From Trochalopteron elliotii (lineage: Eukaryota; Chordata; Aves; Passeriformes; Leiothrichidae): DNA of 64,000 bases. The position numbers and the translations under genes are program-made. The notes beneath the pieces were generated by a model. It did not search any database and had not been told where the DNA came from. It worked only from the letters and a program-made list of their open reading frames with translations. Below, piece after piece: positions 26,526 through 39,060 of this stretch (the first letter of the stretch is position 1; each line of letters begins with the position of its first letter). The stretch is taken from NCBI GenBank assembly GCA_024734555.1, contig JANPWX010000038.1:3544758-3608757 (forward strand), in the 5' to 3' direction.

Positions 26526-27720
26526 GTGAGGACGGGAGCTGAGGGACGCTCCTTCCTTCTCCCGTTACCGTTCTGTTTATTGATGTGATAGGCTTTTCTT
26601 TATCTTCCTCTTTGCATTGAAATTAAAATTAAAAAAACCAAAAGCCTATTCAGAGTTAAAACACCAGCACAAAAAAGAAATGGATTTGTAGGTGACTTAC
26701 CTACATAGCTGGGCTCTTTGGTAGCATACATCCTAAGTAAGTATGAGGTAGAGCATTGGGAGCTACCTCAGCTTAATTTCATCCATTGACAGATTTTATA
26801 TTCGCTATGTCCACGTAACAGAAGATTGTAACAAGAGCATGGTAAAGTTAATTCAGAGCTATTTATCCTGTGTATGTTACAGGGGTTTTTTTCCCTCCTC
26901 TTCATTCCAGCATAAATACTTTCCTTTGAGGCTACAGCATAGTAGTGAATATATCTAATGTTTCATAATTAGCAAAAGAGAGGCAGTAATGGCTAGCTGA
27001 GCAGCAGTCTGCAACAGCAGAGTCAGTCAAGGATGGTGTCTTTGCCTGTCCTGTGATGGTTGGCTTAGGCTGTGTGTGCTTAGGAAGAAAAGGAGTTGCA
27101 GATCCTCAGTGTGTCTGACTGCTGCACAGGAGAGCTGGAAGTAATTTCACTGAAGTTAGATGTCTGATCAACTCTCTTTGATGTCAGTGGAGTGCAGCAA
27201 GCACTGGTGGACCTTCAGTTATCTAATGTGTTCTACATGCCTGAAATTTTGACCAAGATGAATCAAGTTCTGAGACTGCCTATTTGTTGACTCTAAAGGG
27301 AATCTGGCTCAGGTGGTGATACATAAGCTGCAGACAGCAAAAGCTGGACACTGCTGAAGATGCAGTTTGAAAAATAGAAGCGTGGTCTGTACAAGAGCAT
27401 GTCTTATGTTAATTATAACCTTTGGGAAGTTCATTGACAGTTTCTCTTGGTTAGCAGGGGATGTAAACTCAGAGCTTTAAAATCCTATGTTGCATTGTAA
27501 AGCAGTCCTTCTTGCAAAGAGCACTGGGTTGACTAAAGTTTAGTGGATTCTGGCCATATGAAAATGTAAGACTCCAGATAATTGAAACAGTAGAGTAGTT
27601 GCATGTTGTATACCACATAAATAGCACCTTTTTTCTTTTTTTTTCTTTTTTTTTTTTCTTTTGGCATTTGACAACGCATTATTACTTGTTTTCCATCACC
27701 TTCCATGGCCTGGTCTTTAG
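26526..27720 (+). other. FHOD3: Intron 1.2 kb with a long T-rich tract near its 3' end
   Basis: The first 50 bases keep some CpG from the exon's GC-rich patch, then composition returns to AT-rich. A T-dominated tract lies at 27627-27662 and a TGCATG hexamer at 27600-27605, both upstream of the next exon. No mobile element was seen. Confidence 0.85.
27627..27662 (+). promoter_or_regulatory. Long polypyrimidine tract upstream of an alternative exon
   Basis: About 36 bases of T interrupted by a few C residues, ending 58 nt before exon 27721. The position suits PTB-type repression or a distant branch-point tract. This is inferred from position and composition only. Confidence 0.45.
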
Positions 27721-27807
27721 TGGGCTGAAAGCTGAGAGCCCCACAGTCTTACAGGCTGATAACAAGGATGACAGTGCTTTTGAGGATGAGTTTAAAGCAT
27801 CTTCAGT
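27721..27807 (+). CDS. FHOD3: FHOD3 optional linker exon, 87 nt (GLKAESPTVLQADNK)
   Basis: This exon is phase 2 at both ends with acceptor GGTCTTTAG and a strong donor GTGAGT at 27808. It encodes GLKAESPTVLQADNKDDSAF then EDEFKASS, a short acidic, probably disordered segment. The last two bases are GT, so the junction codon is always Val. It is absent from the short mammalian isoform I recall, and its symmetric phase fits a cassette exon; human FHOD3 is known to have muscle-specific exons in this part of the gene. Two TGCATG motifs follow closely in the intron. Skipping it and joining 26525 to a later exon keeps the frame. Confidence 0.86.
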
Positions 27808-27836
27808 GTGAGTACTGCTGGGAGCTTCAGCTGCTC

Positions 27837-27858
27837 TGCATGGGATGCCTTGTGCATG
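27837..27858 (+). promoter_or_regulatory. Pair of TGCATG (RBFOX-type) motifs downstream of exon 27721-27807
   Basis: TGCATG occurs at 27837-27842 and 27853-27858, starting 30 and 46 nt after the exon end. RBFOX proteins, which are active in heart, muscle and neurons, bind UGCAUG and usually promote inclusion when bound downstream of an exon. The motifs are seen directly; function is inferred. Confidence 0.5.
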
Positions 27859-30468
27859 ACCTTGGGCTCTGCTTCAGGACTTAACAATATCACTGCAAAT
27901 CTGTAGCCATGGATGTGGAGTAGATATTTATGATTATATGATTTATATATTTTTTTTTTGTTAAACTGATGAATTTGGATTGGAAATGAAGAGATGCTTC
28001 AGCTCGGCACAAATTCTTCATTCCCTTACTGTTAATTAATTAAACAAATAGAAGCCATCTAGGACAGCTTCTACCAATATGTCTTCTCACTATTACTCTG
28101 TGTGTGTGCTAGCTTTATTTTGCAGTCTTCAGTAACTTCTAATAAATTTGTGCTTGAGCTAATTTTTAGTGGGAATAAAGTAGAGGGAATAAAAACACAA
28201 CAGATTAGTTTCAGAAGCTCTGGAATATTTTTAAATCACCATAACAATTTCAATAATTCAATAATCATGCTACTTTTTTTTAAAAAAAATCTAGTTCTGC
28301 TTCACAGACTCGTTGACAGTGACATATTTTAAAGTATAATTTAAGTTTAAATACAAGAAAGAAGTCTTTATCTAAGCAATGAATTTTAATTTCATGTTAC
28401 AGTTATCTTCTATAGGACAATAATTAAATTCTCTTCAATTCCTTTTGGAATATCCAACTTGCTCACCTGACTTTGCAAGGAAACAGGCTTTCAATTATAA
28501 ATGTATGTAATTCTGATCTTTACTTTGCATATTAGTTAAGTAAAAATACTGCTTCAGCCCCCACTCTCATTTTCCAGTCCTCTTAGCACATAAATACAGA
28601 ATGTTATTGTAGCTGGCAAATCAGATTTTTTTCCCATGGAACATTATAGACTACAAAGTATGTTCAGGATTTGAGGATGCAAGTTTATGCTCAGTGAAAT
28701 TGTTGAAGTTGCCATAAAAAGCAGTTAGTCAGCTGTTGGATCTTCTATAATTCTTGTTTTTCTGGTAAAATGTTTCTGGTAAACAAGCTTTTCAGATAAG
28801 CAGATTCTGCCCTTCACATTTTTAGATTCATTATCTGCCCAAATCTGTAGTTGTGGTAGGAAGAGGAAAAACAGCCTTCCTGCTTTATCGTATTCCAGTA
28901 AGTCTCAACTTTCAGTGAAATAGTCCAGATGTGCGCAGCAGTATCTCTACACCTGATAGCTAAACTGAGAGAAAAAAAAAAAGAAAAGCCTCATGGCTTC
29001 TATTCGTTAATGTTTAGGCAGAAAAATAGTGAAGTTGAATGAGTTTTTTCTCTCATCTGTAGAATTTGCTTTAGACTTAAATGGAAAGAGGTTTTCTGGA
29101 ATAAAATTTTCAAATTTGAGTGCAAAGCAAGGTATTTATTGGTTTAAAGGACTTGAACAGAGCATCATAAGTTTAGATCTTGTGGCAATTTGTATTGAAA
29201 TTTTAAAATCCTGTGTTAGAATATGATGCCGGCATCACCTGATTTTGTCAAAAGAAATGCTCATTATGACCCTGCTGCTTCCATTGTTAATGTTGTAGAG
29301 AGGAATCTATACAAATGGATAAAAATTACTTATTACTTCTGTAAATTGAAAATTGCTTTTGTTCAGCCATGAAAGAACTGTCTCCTGCTAATGACCTTTT
29401 GGTTCATAACCCTGGTCTCTCTTGAGAAAGGAAAAAAAAAATTGGCAGTAAGTTTTTGCAGTGTTGTATTTCCCAAAAAATAGTTACAAAATGGATTTCA
29501 GTCTTTATTCCTTCACTACATTTTCTTCCCCAGTAGGAATTGTAACAGTACTAATGATAATCTTATTGTGTTGTTCCTGCTGAAAGTTCTAAACTTTGTG
29601 TGTGGCTGCAGATGTCTTATGTCTGCTTTTACAGTGGATTAGACCCAGTGGGATTGCTTCTGATGGACATGGTTAGAGACTGAAGTTGCACTCTTAGACT
29701 GTACTACATTTTATTTTGGGAAATATTCTAGGTTATTTTTGGACTTCTGTATCAAAATCAGTAGAAGGTTGAAGTTCTTTCCCATAATTCTCCTTCCCAC
29801 AGTGTTCATGTTTCTTTTCTTTCTAGCTCATCAGCTGTTTTGGCAGTTGCTTTACTTTTGTTTACCACATCAAACAGGTTGTCCACAGTCATCTGCTTTG
29901 TGTCAACTGATAAGTCTTCCAAAAAGAGAGAAATTCATGGTGCTGGTAAAACAACAACAAAAAAGACAATATTGGCCAAATTCTGTTCTGTCTCACAATG
30001 CTCTATATCCAGAAAAATTGTCTGAAGTCAATGGAGTTGGTCTGATCTATGCCAGGCTAATTGGGAGCAGACTTTGGGGTTTGAGCTGGGAAAAGTTGAC
30101 CGTAAATGCTAAGGGCGACCAAAAGGAAAACTTGCAGGCCTTTTTCATCCACTTGGCAGCCTTCTTCCAAACTAAATGTATTGCTTTTTCGCCTGTGGTT
30201 CAAAACAAATAAGGATCCAAATCTGCTTTGTGTTAAAATAGTTTTCATGGAGAGCAAAGCCTAACCTGATGTGCCTGTTAGTGAGTAAATAAGTAAAGAA
30301 GTTGATAACAGCTAGTAACTAAAAAGGGCTGAAGGTTGATTTAAAGGTCTGTACCTACTGCAGCATACTTTAAAATGCCTGCCCTGACCAGCAGCAGGTT
30401 TGCTTTGCTAAAACTTCTTTCTCTTACCCTGTGATGGCATAGAGCACCAATAAGCCTGGCAGGAACTT

Positions 30469-30494
30469 CAGTCCTGTTAAACAGTCCTGTTAAA
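30469..30494. repeat. Tandem duplication, 13-bp unit, two copies
   Basis: CAGTCCTGTTAAA is repeated head to tail without change. A minor local duplication in the intron. Confidence 0.85.
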
Positions 30495-33400
30495 ACATGA
30501 TGTTTTAAATGCTGTGCTAGAGGTACCTCCTAAGGTTTTCTGCCCTGGTCCAAACTGAGTGCTTTCAGTCTGTGGTCCAGCATGCTGCTTCTTAAGCAGT
30601 AGACTTTTAAACACATTCTTCCATGGGTTGCATTGTTTGTTTGTTTTCCTTTAAAAGTTAAGCCAGCTTTTTCCAGCAACACCATGGATAGAGTCAGGGA
30701 AGATTTATGTTGTTATTGTACTCAGTAATTTATGGCTAAATAAGCATTAAAAGTCAAATTTCTGTCTCTCTGTCCTTAGGTCTCATCCTGACTGGGTCTC
30801 AGAGAGTAAAAGGCAGCCTGCTCAGAAGTTCTCAGTACTGTCTTGAGCACTGCACAGCTTCTCTGAGTTCTGTACATACAAATTCAGAAACAAATGCTCT
30901 TCCCAGTTTTTCAAATTAATGTTTCGCATTTTTCTGGGCATTTCCCCTTCTTCAATACTGCACAGAGACCATACTCATCTCTCATCCTGGTGTCCCATCA
31001 GAGCTGTGTCAGCCGGATCTTAGCAAACATATTCAAGTGAGCTTCTGGAAGATTTATGCTCACATCTCTTACCAGCGTTTGAGCAAATGGCTCTGTCACT
31101 ATGGAATTAGTTACAGTGAAAGACTGAGGTTTATGAAGTTGTGAATAGCTAGGATTAGGTATTTACTTCTCTTTATTAGTTTCTCTGCCTTTATGTCCAT
31201 AGCTTTGATTTGTTTTGTATTATCAAAAATCATCAAAGAATCTCTAAGATCAATCTTATAACACTAAATATGTTCATCTAGACATAACCTGGCCACGGTT
31301 AGAATTTTCCTGTCAGTATTCCTGTGTTTGACACCTCACAAATGAAAGAACTGACTGCCATCTTAAGAACTTACAAGAGTGGAGCCTGCATTCTGCATCA
31401 GTGAGCAAAGCTGCCTTTAGCCAGTTTTCTTTTAGTAGACTATGAGGCTAAAAAATACAGGAGAGAGACCAACTGTTCAGGTCCACCTGAGACTTTCAGA
31501 TTTTGAATATGAAGAAAGCTGGCCTTCAGGAGAGCCATACTGATAAGGTAAAAACAACAGAGAAGCAAACAGGGAATTTTGTATCTATGAACTTTGCTTT
31601 TTTTAGGGTCCTGCCTGGAAGCCTGTTAGGACTCTTCCTCTGGGCAAAGAGCAGCACAAGGAATTCCAAAGTTTCCCACAACTTTCTAGGCTAGCTGGAC
31701 ACAGCTCCATTGCACAGTGCACCCTGGGCTCAAGATCTTTCACACCCTTTATGGTCCTAGAAAAATACAGGGAAATAGTCGTCTAAATAAAGGAGAGCTG
31801 TGCTGAGAAGTCATAAGGACCTGTTTGTTAGAAAATGCATGTTTCTGATGTTTGAGGATTGCCAAGATGCAGGCAGAGATCGTGATGCTATTTTGGTTTT
31901 ACCAGAAAACAATGAATACAGCTGAGCCTCTGATGCTAAGCATTTTTTGTGCTCAACTTTGGATTCCTGTCGAGTTTCTAACCAACAGCACAGACATTAG
32001 TTTGCCTATTAGGCCCCATTAAGTTATTGTTCAAATTGCTTCATGTAGAGCCAAGACTGCAGGGTTGGTTTGTCCAAGATACAGCTGAGACTTCTTTTTT
32101 TATTATTGTGATTTTCCATGTTTTCAGACATCTCAAACCATAACTAATCTTTTGTTTTTCTCTAGCGTTTACTACAGAAAAAAATCTAGTTTTTGTCATG
32201 ATGTTTCATATTCTAGTGACTTTCCACAACACTATAAGAACAGATTTCATTGTATAAATACTTAAAGGCTATAGATCAAGGATATAGTGGTGGGTGGGGT
32301 TTATTTTATTTAGGATGGTTTGTTCCAGATCTCTTAGAGTTGCTGTCTGTGTCAAATATGAGTACTGTGATAGGTATGAAACAGCAAAGTAGAGAGACTC
32401 AATCAACATCATCATTTGATGTAAGAGTCAGGTTGTGGTATAGATTTCTGAAGGCTCAGATGAGAGAAGAAGTTAATTTCTCTTTTATTGCTGTAATAGA
32501 AAGAAACACATGTTGGGTTTTTTTTTTCTTGATGTTTATCTTTGGTTCCTAGTTTTGGATATTTAAAACAATTGAGGCATGAAATTAAAGAAAACATCTC
32601 CAGGATAAACATGCAGGCACATATCCTTGGATGTGAATCTCTTTAATACATGTACATACGCATAGACATGCACATACACATATGAGCTGAGCTACCTAGC
32701 ATTTGGGTGTGCTTTGACATTGAATGGCATATGATCAGTTATGAGGGAGATAATAACTCTTTTCATAGTATGGGTGAAAATGGAAATGGAATATAAAAAA
32801 GAAGAAGTTTTGGAAAGATTCATCTATGAAATGAAATGGCTTGGTAAGGTACCCAAGGTAGTGTCTGTTTGTAGCATCAGATCTTTATTATTCTTTGACA
32901 ATGATACTATACAAAAATCTAAACTGCTGTTATATGTTTGGAGCAAGTGAACACATTAATTTCTCCTGTGCAGGTAGGATTTGAATTGGGAAGTCAAGCA
33001 GATTCTAAAGGAGAATCCTAAAGTGTGAAATTTGTGATCTTACTCTTTACAATATCTTAGAAGCTCCCATAAGGAATGCAGTAGAGGAATAGACATAAAA
33101 TAGGTTAAGAAAAATTTTCTTTTGAAGCCATACCATAAAAAAGGACTGCATTGATGTGTAGATAGAGATTGACCCATTAATGCATAAATTTTAACACAAT
33201 ATTTTAAAATTTATAACTTGATGAATATCTCAGCTCCAGGTCCTATTACTGTTTCAAGCTGACATCAGCTCTTTTTATATGAATTAAAGCATCTCTGTAG
33301 GTGTGTTAGGTTTTCTAGTAGAGGTGCTCTTTTCTGACTGTAGGTCTCGCTGAAAGGAAATATTTTATGCTTGGTACACATTCAGAGTCCAGTTAACAGC

Positions 33401-34460
33401 AGTGCACTTTGCTGCAAAGGCAATGGTAGATTTTCCTATTTGAACTGCAGGAGGAGTGAAGAAAGCACTGAAGTTTAAATAGACTATAGCTGTATGGTAA
33501 ATGAAATCACAGCATGACTTAGCCTTATTATTTTACTTTGTTTTTTTCCACTCTGTGTTTAGCTTTTGACTTTTGTGAGGAAATACAATGCCAAACCAGG
33601 GTGTGAATGCATGTCTCTGGATCTGTATGATAGTGTCTTATGCACTGAAGTATACTTGCCTTAGAGAGGTCTCCTCTCCAGTGTGTTCCCAGTGTTTGTA
33701 AACATGATCCTCTGAGAACAGGAAAGGTTTTTTACACATAGGATGTGATGTGGGTTGGAAAAAAGACAGGTAGGATGCCATTTCCCTTTGAAGGGTCAAT
33801 GACAGTGGCCTTCAAGTGTTAACTAAAATGTACTTCCAAGCTCTGAAAATAATGTTTCTTCTCTTTCTGTCAATATTTCAGTATATATTGTTCCAAAAGT
33901 CTTATCTGCATCGTTATTCTGTTTCTTTACGTCTCTTCTCTTAGAGATGTAAAAATAGCAATGCTGTTCAATGATGAGAGAGTTGTGACTCTTGAAGTCT
34001 TTGCAAAGCCTTGCCAGTATCTTAAGCAATGCTCTGCTGTCTTGCTCTGCTTTGATGTGTCCTATATAAACCAACTGCAGCAGTTAAACGACTGTGGAGG
34101 CATTGTCTAGGTATTATTTAGATATGAAAAGCTGCTGCTGATCATATTTTAGGGATAAAAAAGTAACAGGAACCTAAAGATATAAAGGCAGATATAAAGG
34201 CATAGTGAGTGCATGTACTTCACATCATTTGCCATTTCATTAACTTGTTGTCTGAACTGTTTTCTTTACTTAGGGCAGAAATACCAGGATCATTTTGCTT
34301 TTGACCTTTGTAATTAGTCACTTTAGTCTTCCTGTATGCAGGTCAAAATTTGAGAATTTGTAAGTATATAGTTATCCATATAATTTCATCTCTTTTCATC
34401 TTCACATAGTTGCATCAACTGCAGTGGAATAGAAATAGGTAGTGGGGTTAATAGGTGGTT

Positions 34461-34513
34461 TCTTTTTATATTTTATTTTTATATTTTTATATTTTATTCT
34501 TTTATATTTTTAA
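34461..34513. repeat. AT-rich simple repeat (TTTTATA-like units)
   Basis: Irregular repeats of TTTTATATTTTAT-type units; low complexity, no coding content. Confidence 0.8.
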
Positions 34514-35042
34514 TTGGAGGAGGAGAGTGTATTGCCATATCTTTATACAGACTTATAAGTGTTGAATTTAAATTATTATCACTTTCAGCTTTCACGTAAA
34601 GGTCTAGTTGAATCTATTTTGGCAGCTAGGATAGAAGAAAGGAAAAAGCAACGGAAGCATACCAAAGCATTTGTATATTTTACAAGGATTTAAGAATTTG
34701 TCTATGACTTGTGCCATCTAAGCTATAAAAGTGGAATTGAACTCATGAATTGAAGAAAATAATATTAAATAAAAGTAAGCAATGGCAAGAGAAAATAAAA
34801 TTACATCCACTGTGACTTATAGATATCTTTCCTTGATGGAACATTTTCAGTTTCTCTTTGTTCACTTGGAGTTCAGGGACGCAGCTGTGCAAGAGGTAAA
34901 ACAGGTCAGAGGTTTGCAGGAGAGAGAGCAGAAAACAACCTTGAAAGGAAATTTGTGAGATCAGCTGTAGTATTCAATTTAAAATAGTATTTTGAAAGGG
35001 GTAATGGTGGTCGTATTTCAGTGAATGTGGCTTTTAATCCTG

Positions 35043-35110
35043 ATCATAGAATGGTTTGTGTTGGAAGGGACCTGAAAATCATGTACTAGAACTCATGAGT
35101 TAACTTCTAT
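35043..35110 (-). mobile_element. CR1 LINE fragment, terminal 3' end, antisense
   Basis: Starts TCATAGAATGGTTTGTGTT and continues GGAAGGGACCTGAAAATCAT, the reverse complement of the CR1 3' terminus. Similarity fades after about 70 bp. Confidence 0.65.
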
Positions 35111-35305
35111 GCCCATTGTATGTGCAGACCAAAGCCTTGGTAGTCTAATTATGGCAAGATGATTTTTTTTTCTATTGTTCTATATTCTGGTTCATTACTG
35201 GTTAAATTCATCCTGCATTAAAATGATTTGAAGCATATCTTACCTCTTCAAAATTTCCTTTGATACCAAGCAAAGCAGAATGTGTTTCTGTGCTCACTCT
35301 TATTT

Positions 35306-35360
35306 TGTCGATGTGGGGTTTTGTTTGGTTTGGTTGGGGTTGTTTGTTTGTTGGGCTATT
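35306..35360 (+). repeat. G/T-rich low-complexity stretch
   Basis: Made of GTTTG and GGGGTTTTG-like units on the sense strand. A similar shorter stretch lies at 36131-36165. No coding role seen. Confidence 0.7.
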
Positions 35361-37724
35361 TTTTGTTCCTTCAGCACAGCCTTTGATTTTTCTTTTAGCT
35401 CTACCTTTGGGATTTTTTTGGAGGCAGGTAGTGAGAAACTTGTGTTTCTGGGCTACGAGGTAGAAAGAAATCCTAAGTTCTTTCAGGCTGCCTTCATCAA
35501 AACTCTGCAAAGGGATTGCAGAGAGCCCGGAGAAGACAGAGACGACACAAAACCTTGTACACATTGCTCAGCTCTAGGGTCCAGTGGGACAGAGGGCAAA
35601 TTTGGGTGCTTTGAGTTCTCATGGACTAGGAGCCGATGTCTTCAGACTGGTGTCTTAAAATCATCCAACTGTCACTAGGTTAGGTGTGTGTGAGGTACAA
35701 GGTCTGGCATCTCAAGGACTCTGCCCCTGCCTTCAGCTAAACTTCTAAAAGAGTCCTTTTATTATAATTTCTTTTCATCAGTCTGTGTTTATTAGTGCTT
35801 TTCTCTTTGCAGCTTTAAATAGCGATTTAATATCAGCAGGGCAAGTTTTTCTGGTATTCTTTTTATTTCTTCTTTTTAAATTTATTAATTGTAAAAAGGA
35901 GAAAAGTTAATCCTTTCATTCTGAACTCTTTGTCAAGATTTTGTTTTGCTGCCCTAGTGGTTCAGTCTCCATAACTGCACTTTCATAGTCTTTTTTAATA
36001 TGCGTATTATTTTACGGGGCTATAAATACATTCATGTCAAATTTTAGTTGAAACAACTGAGCAAATCCTGTGCCCTAGAAGGTGTTGGTTAGTTGCCATG
36101 ACCAATGATACACTTTATAAACATTTGTGGAGGGGTGGGGTTTTGTTTATTTGTTTAGGTTTTTTAGCCTGTAGCATTAATCCATTTTAAAGATGAAAAT
36201 AAACAGAGTGATTGTTTTGAAATCTGTTTTCAGTGCTATAAGGATTTTGTTTAAATATTTCTAAACTGATACTTTTATCATGGAACTGAAGTAACCCAGG
36301 AACAGCTTTAAGGTTAGCTGAATATATCTGATCCTTCAGCATTAGCTGAAGGCCTTCCTCCCTGCCAGTGGATAAATATTTGCCTTTTGTAAACGGGATA
36401 GATTCCTCTGCACTACTAAAAACCATGCTGGCTTCTGCAATCTCATTTAATTGGAAACATCCCTATGAGTCCTTTTTCTTAATTTAATTCCACTATCTCA
36501 TTGACTTCAAATTTGCATTTGTATGTGAGAGGAACAATGAGCTTTTCCGCATCATCACTTCTCCACTGCATACAAACAAAAATGAACACATAACTGAACA
36601 GTTCAGATGAGTTCACAGACCTGTTTGCTTTGTATTTGAGTGTCTGACTCTAGTTAGTGCTTTCCCATTTTAATAAATACTCACACGGAAATTCTCCTTT
36701 TCTACCTTTTAGGAAAGATTTAGTTAGCAGGTACTACCCATTTTGTTGCACAGAATATCTGTCCTCTAACAAGATTGAAATGAGTGTTGCTGTTGGTTTG
36801 GTTAAAAGAAGAGCTCACATCATTCCTGCCTGTGAGCTTACCCCTCTCCTCTGATCTGTATCTGATCCCCCTTCTGGGGATACTCGGGGACCCTGAAACT
36901 GAAACTCTGACTCTGAAACTGTGAGTTTAGTTGCTAGAAGAGGACGTTCAGAGTGTTCAGCATCTCCCCTATGCAAACACTTATTTCTTTTGTGCGAGCT
37001 TCCCTTGACCACATTGTCTCCCCCAGACTGGAGAGTGTGCTGGCCTCTGCACACTGATCAACTCTGCTACCAGGTCACACAGAGCCGGATCCTTCCTCTG
37101 GCTTTTCCAATCACTTGCCACGTAGTTGCTGCCCTCTTACACTTAATATTAGCAAATGAAAGAGCTTTCCAATCAAAACAACTTCTTAGATTTTGACCCA
37201 GAACTCAAGGACCTTTGAGGAAGGAGTCATTGGTCTGACAGAAGAATGATCTCTCTAGAATCTCTCAAAATTTTTTTCAGCTCCTTTCTCCATGCTGTGT
37301 AAACTCCTGGTGTTTTAGCCATGCCCTCATAAGGTGGAATAAATTCTCAAAGAACTGTAAAATTTATGAAATGCACCATATCAGATGAGGATTTCACTAA
37401 TGATTTTTGGCATTTTGAGACAATTGAGGAGAGGAGAATCGTTGACATCACTGATGTGGAATCCTGGTGGTAGCTTTAAACACAGCAGTAGTGGGGACAC
37501 TTGTTCATATAAGCAATAGCTGTGCTGCCAGCATTATAGGATGCATTGTGCTCTAGACAGAGAAACATGATCCCACAGAACTTCCTGAGTTATTTCCCAA
37601 ATCTGAGTGCTGTAGGACAAGCAGATACAGAAGTTGCCCTTCACAGGAAATAGCAAAGCTTGAGCAAGTAAGAAGGGATTATATGAATGATCCCTGGTTC
37701 AGCTCTTTCTTTTCTTTTTTCCAG

Positions 37725-37925
37725 TAAGTAAGTAAATGTGTGAAAGTTGAGAGGTGTCTCTGTAAGGAAGGTGTGTATTTGTGGGCAGGACAGGAAGATG
37801 AAGAGGTGACAGCTGAGATGGTTATGTCACTAAACCACCTTAGGAATGGTAGAAAGTGTTTACTTTGTAAATGTTTGCCAGAGAATTGGAGAAGTTCCAG
37901 GCGCCGCCATTATCCTGGTTATTCT
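37725..37925 (+). other. Exon-like segment with stops in all three frames (possible poison exon)
   Basis: A strong acceptor (CTTTCTTTTCTTTTTTCCAG, ending at 37724) and a GTAAGT donor at 37926 bound 201 nt. The segment opens with TAAGTAAGTAA, which places a TAA in each of the three frames, so inclusion would stop translation and should trigger nonsense-mediated decay. One frame is then open from 37740 to 37943. Not a coding exon; whether it is ever spliced is unknown. Confidence 0.3.
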
Positions 37926-39030
37926 GTAAGTAACTCCATATAAATACAACAAATTTTGGATTGACTCTTTTCACTGGACTCAATGAGTTCATGATCTCAC
38001 ACTGTAAATATTCATTATTCTTAAAGCATGGAAACTAATTCTAAATGGAAAAAAATCCACAGAGCATCCCTTCAGAATCAGAGGAAAGGAAATAAGGTTC
38101 AGGAAAATGCAAGGAATATGAGTGCCTTACAAACTTTATTACTGATTGTATGTTTTCATTTTTGCATGGAGCATAACCTAATGGTATATGCATCGTTAAA
38201 TCAAGTGAAGTGTATCAACTGCAAAAGCATCTTCTGTGAGTCTGTTGTTTTGGGAAGGTGAAAAGCATAGATATGAGGGATAGGAGGCAGACAGTGTAGC
38301 CTTTTCATTATGTTTAATACAGTTTTCCTATTTTACTTATGTGGTTTGTAGGTTGTGGAGGCTTTATGCATGACTTACACTTCTCTTCTGCCAGAATTAC
38401 TGCTGAACTGGAGCCTGATTTGACCATACTAATGACTCTACTGAAATAATTCATGTACTGGCATCTGATAACTTAAATATTGTTATTTGTTAATAGTCCT
38501 GAACTGATTTGGTCTCTCTGTTATTTCTAACCTAATGGTTCACCCTGTTCTGTTTCCAGTTGAGCTATTGGTTACTTAGCAGGTATGTTTTATTTGGGTT
38601 AATTTAGAAAGCATGATGTGCAGTGCCAGCTGTCCCATGCCAGCACAGCCTGTACTGTCCTTTAGGCCAAAAGGATACGACTTAATGACTAATGAGCTGA
38701 GCATTGCTATTGTCATGAATGTTTTCCGTTAATGCCTCTGCAGGTAGGGCAGCTGCAAATGGAAAGCAAAGCCCAAGAAAAATCAATGGCATCTTTGACT
38801 CTTAAAATAATAGTAAAAAATGGAAATAGGGGAGAGGATAGCAGTTTTATATCGGTAGCTACTCTTGTGCAAACACATACTTAGCAGGAAGTTTTAGGTG
38901 GCTTTTTGTCTAACATAGGAGGGCCATAACTCTTTCCATCAGTTTCTTCCTTCCATTTCTAACTTCATTGCATTTCTTTTTCTGGGGACTCATGTTATTT
39001 TCTCTTCCACCTTCTTTCCTTCCATCCCAC

Positions 39031-39036
39031 TGCATG
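39031..39036 (+). promoter_or_regulatory. TGCATG motif 24 nt upstream of exon 39061
   Basis: Lies inside the pyrimidine-rich 3' end of the intron. Upstream UGCAUG is usually linked to RBFOX-dependent skipping. Seen motif, inferred role. Confidence 0.4.
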
Positions 39037-39060
39037 CCTCTTTCCTTGATCTGACCTCAG

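Larger units (their letters stand above)
27808..39060 (+). other. FHOD3: Large intron 11.3 kb
   Basis: Contains paired TGCATG motifs just after the donor, a small CR1 piece at 35043-35110, G/T-rich stretches at 35306-35360 and 36131-36165, an AT-rich low-complexity stretch at 34461-34513, a 13-bp tandem duplication at 30469-30494, and an exon-like segment at 37725-37925. The open frame at 29739-30212 (157 codons) has no recognisable domain or splice context and is treated as chance. It ends with TGACCTCAG. Confidence 0.85.

Noticed and set aside
29739..30212. 157-codon open frame on the + strand in the large intron
   Set aside because: No family resemblance and no suitable acceptor and donor around it.
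35399..35427. 29-nt segment between TTTTTCTTTTAG and GCAG|GTAGTG
   Set aside because: Length not divisible by three and no phase fit with the neighbouring exons.
36713..36730. 18-nt microexon-like segment (KDLVS) after a strong acceptor TTTTCTACCTTTTAG, before CAG|GTACTA
   Set aside because: Phase fits, but at 18 nt a match by chance is too likely; no remembered counterpart.
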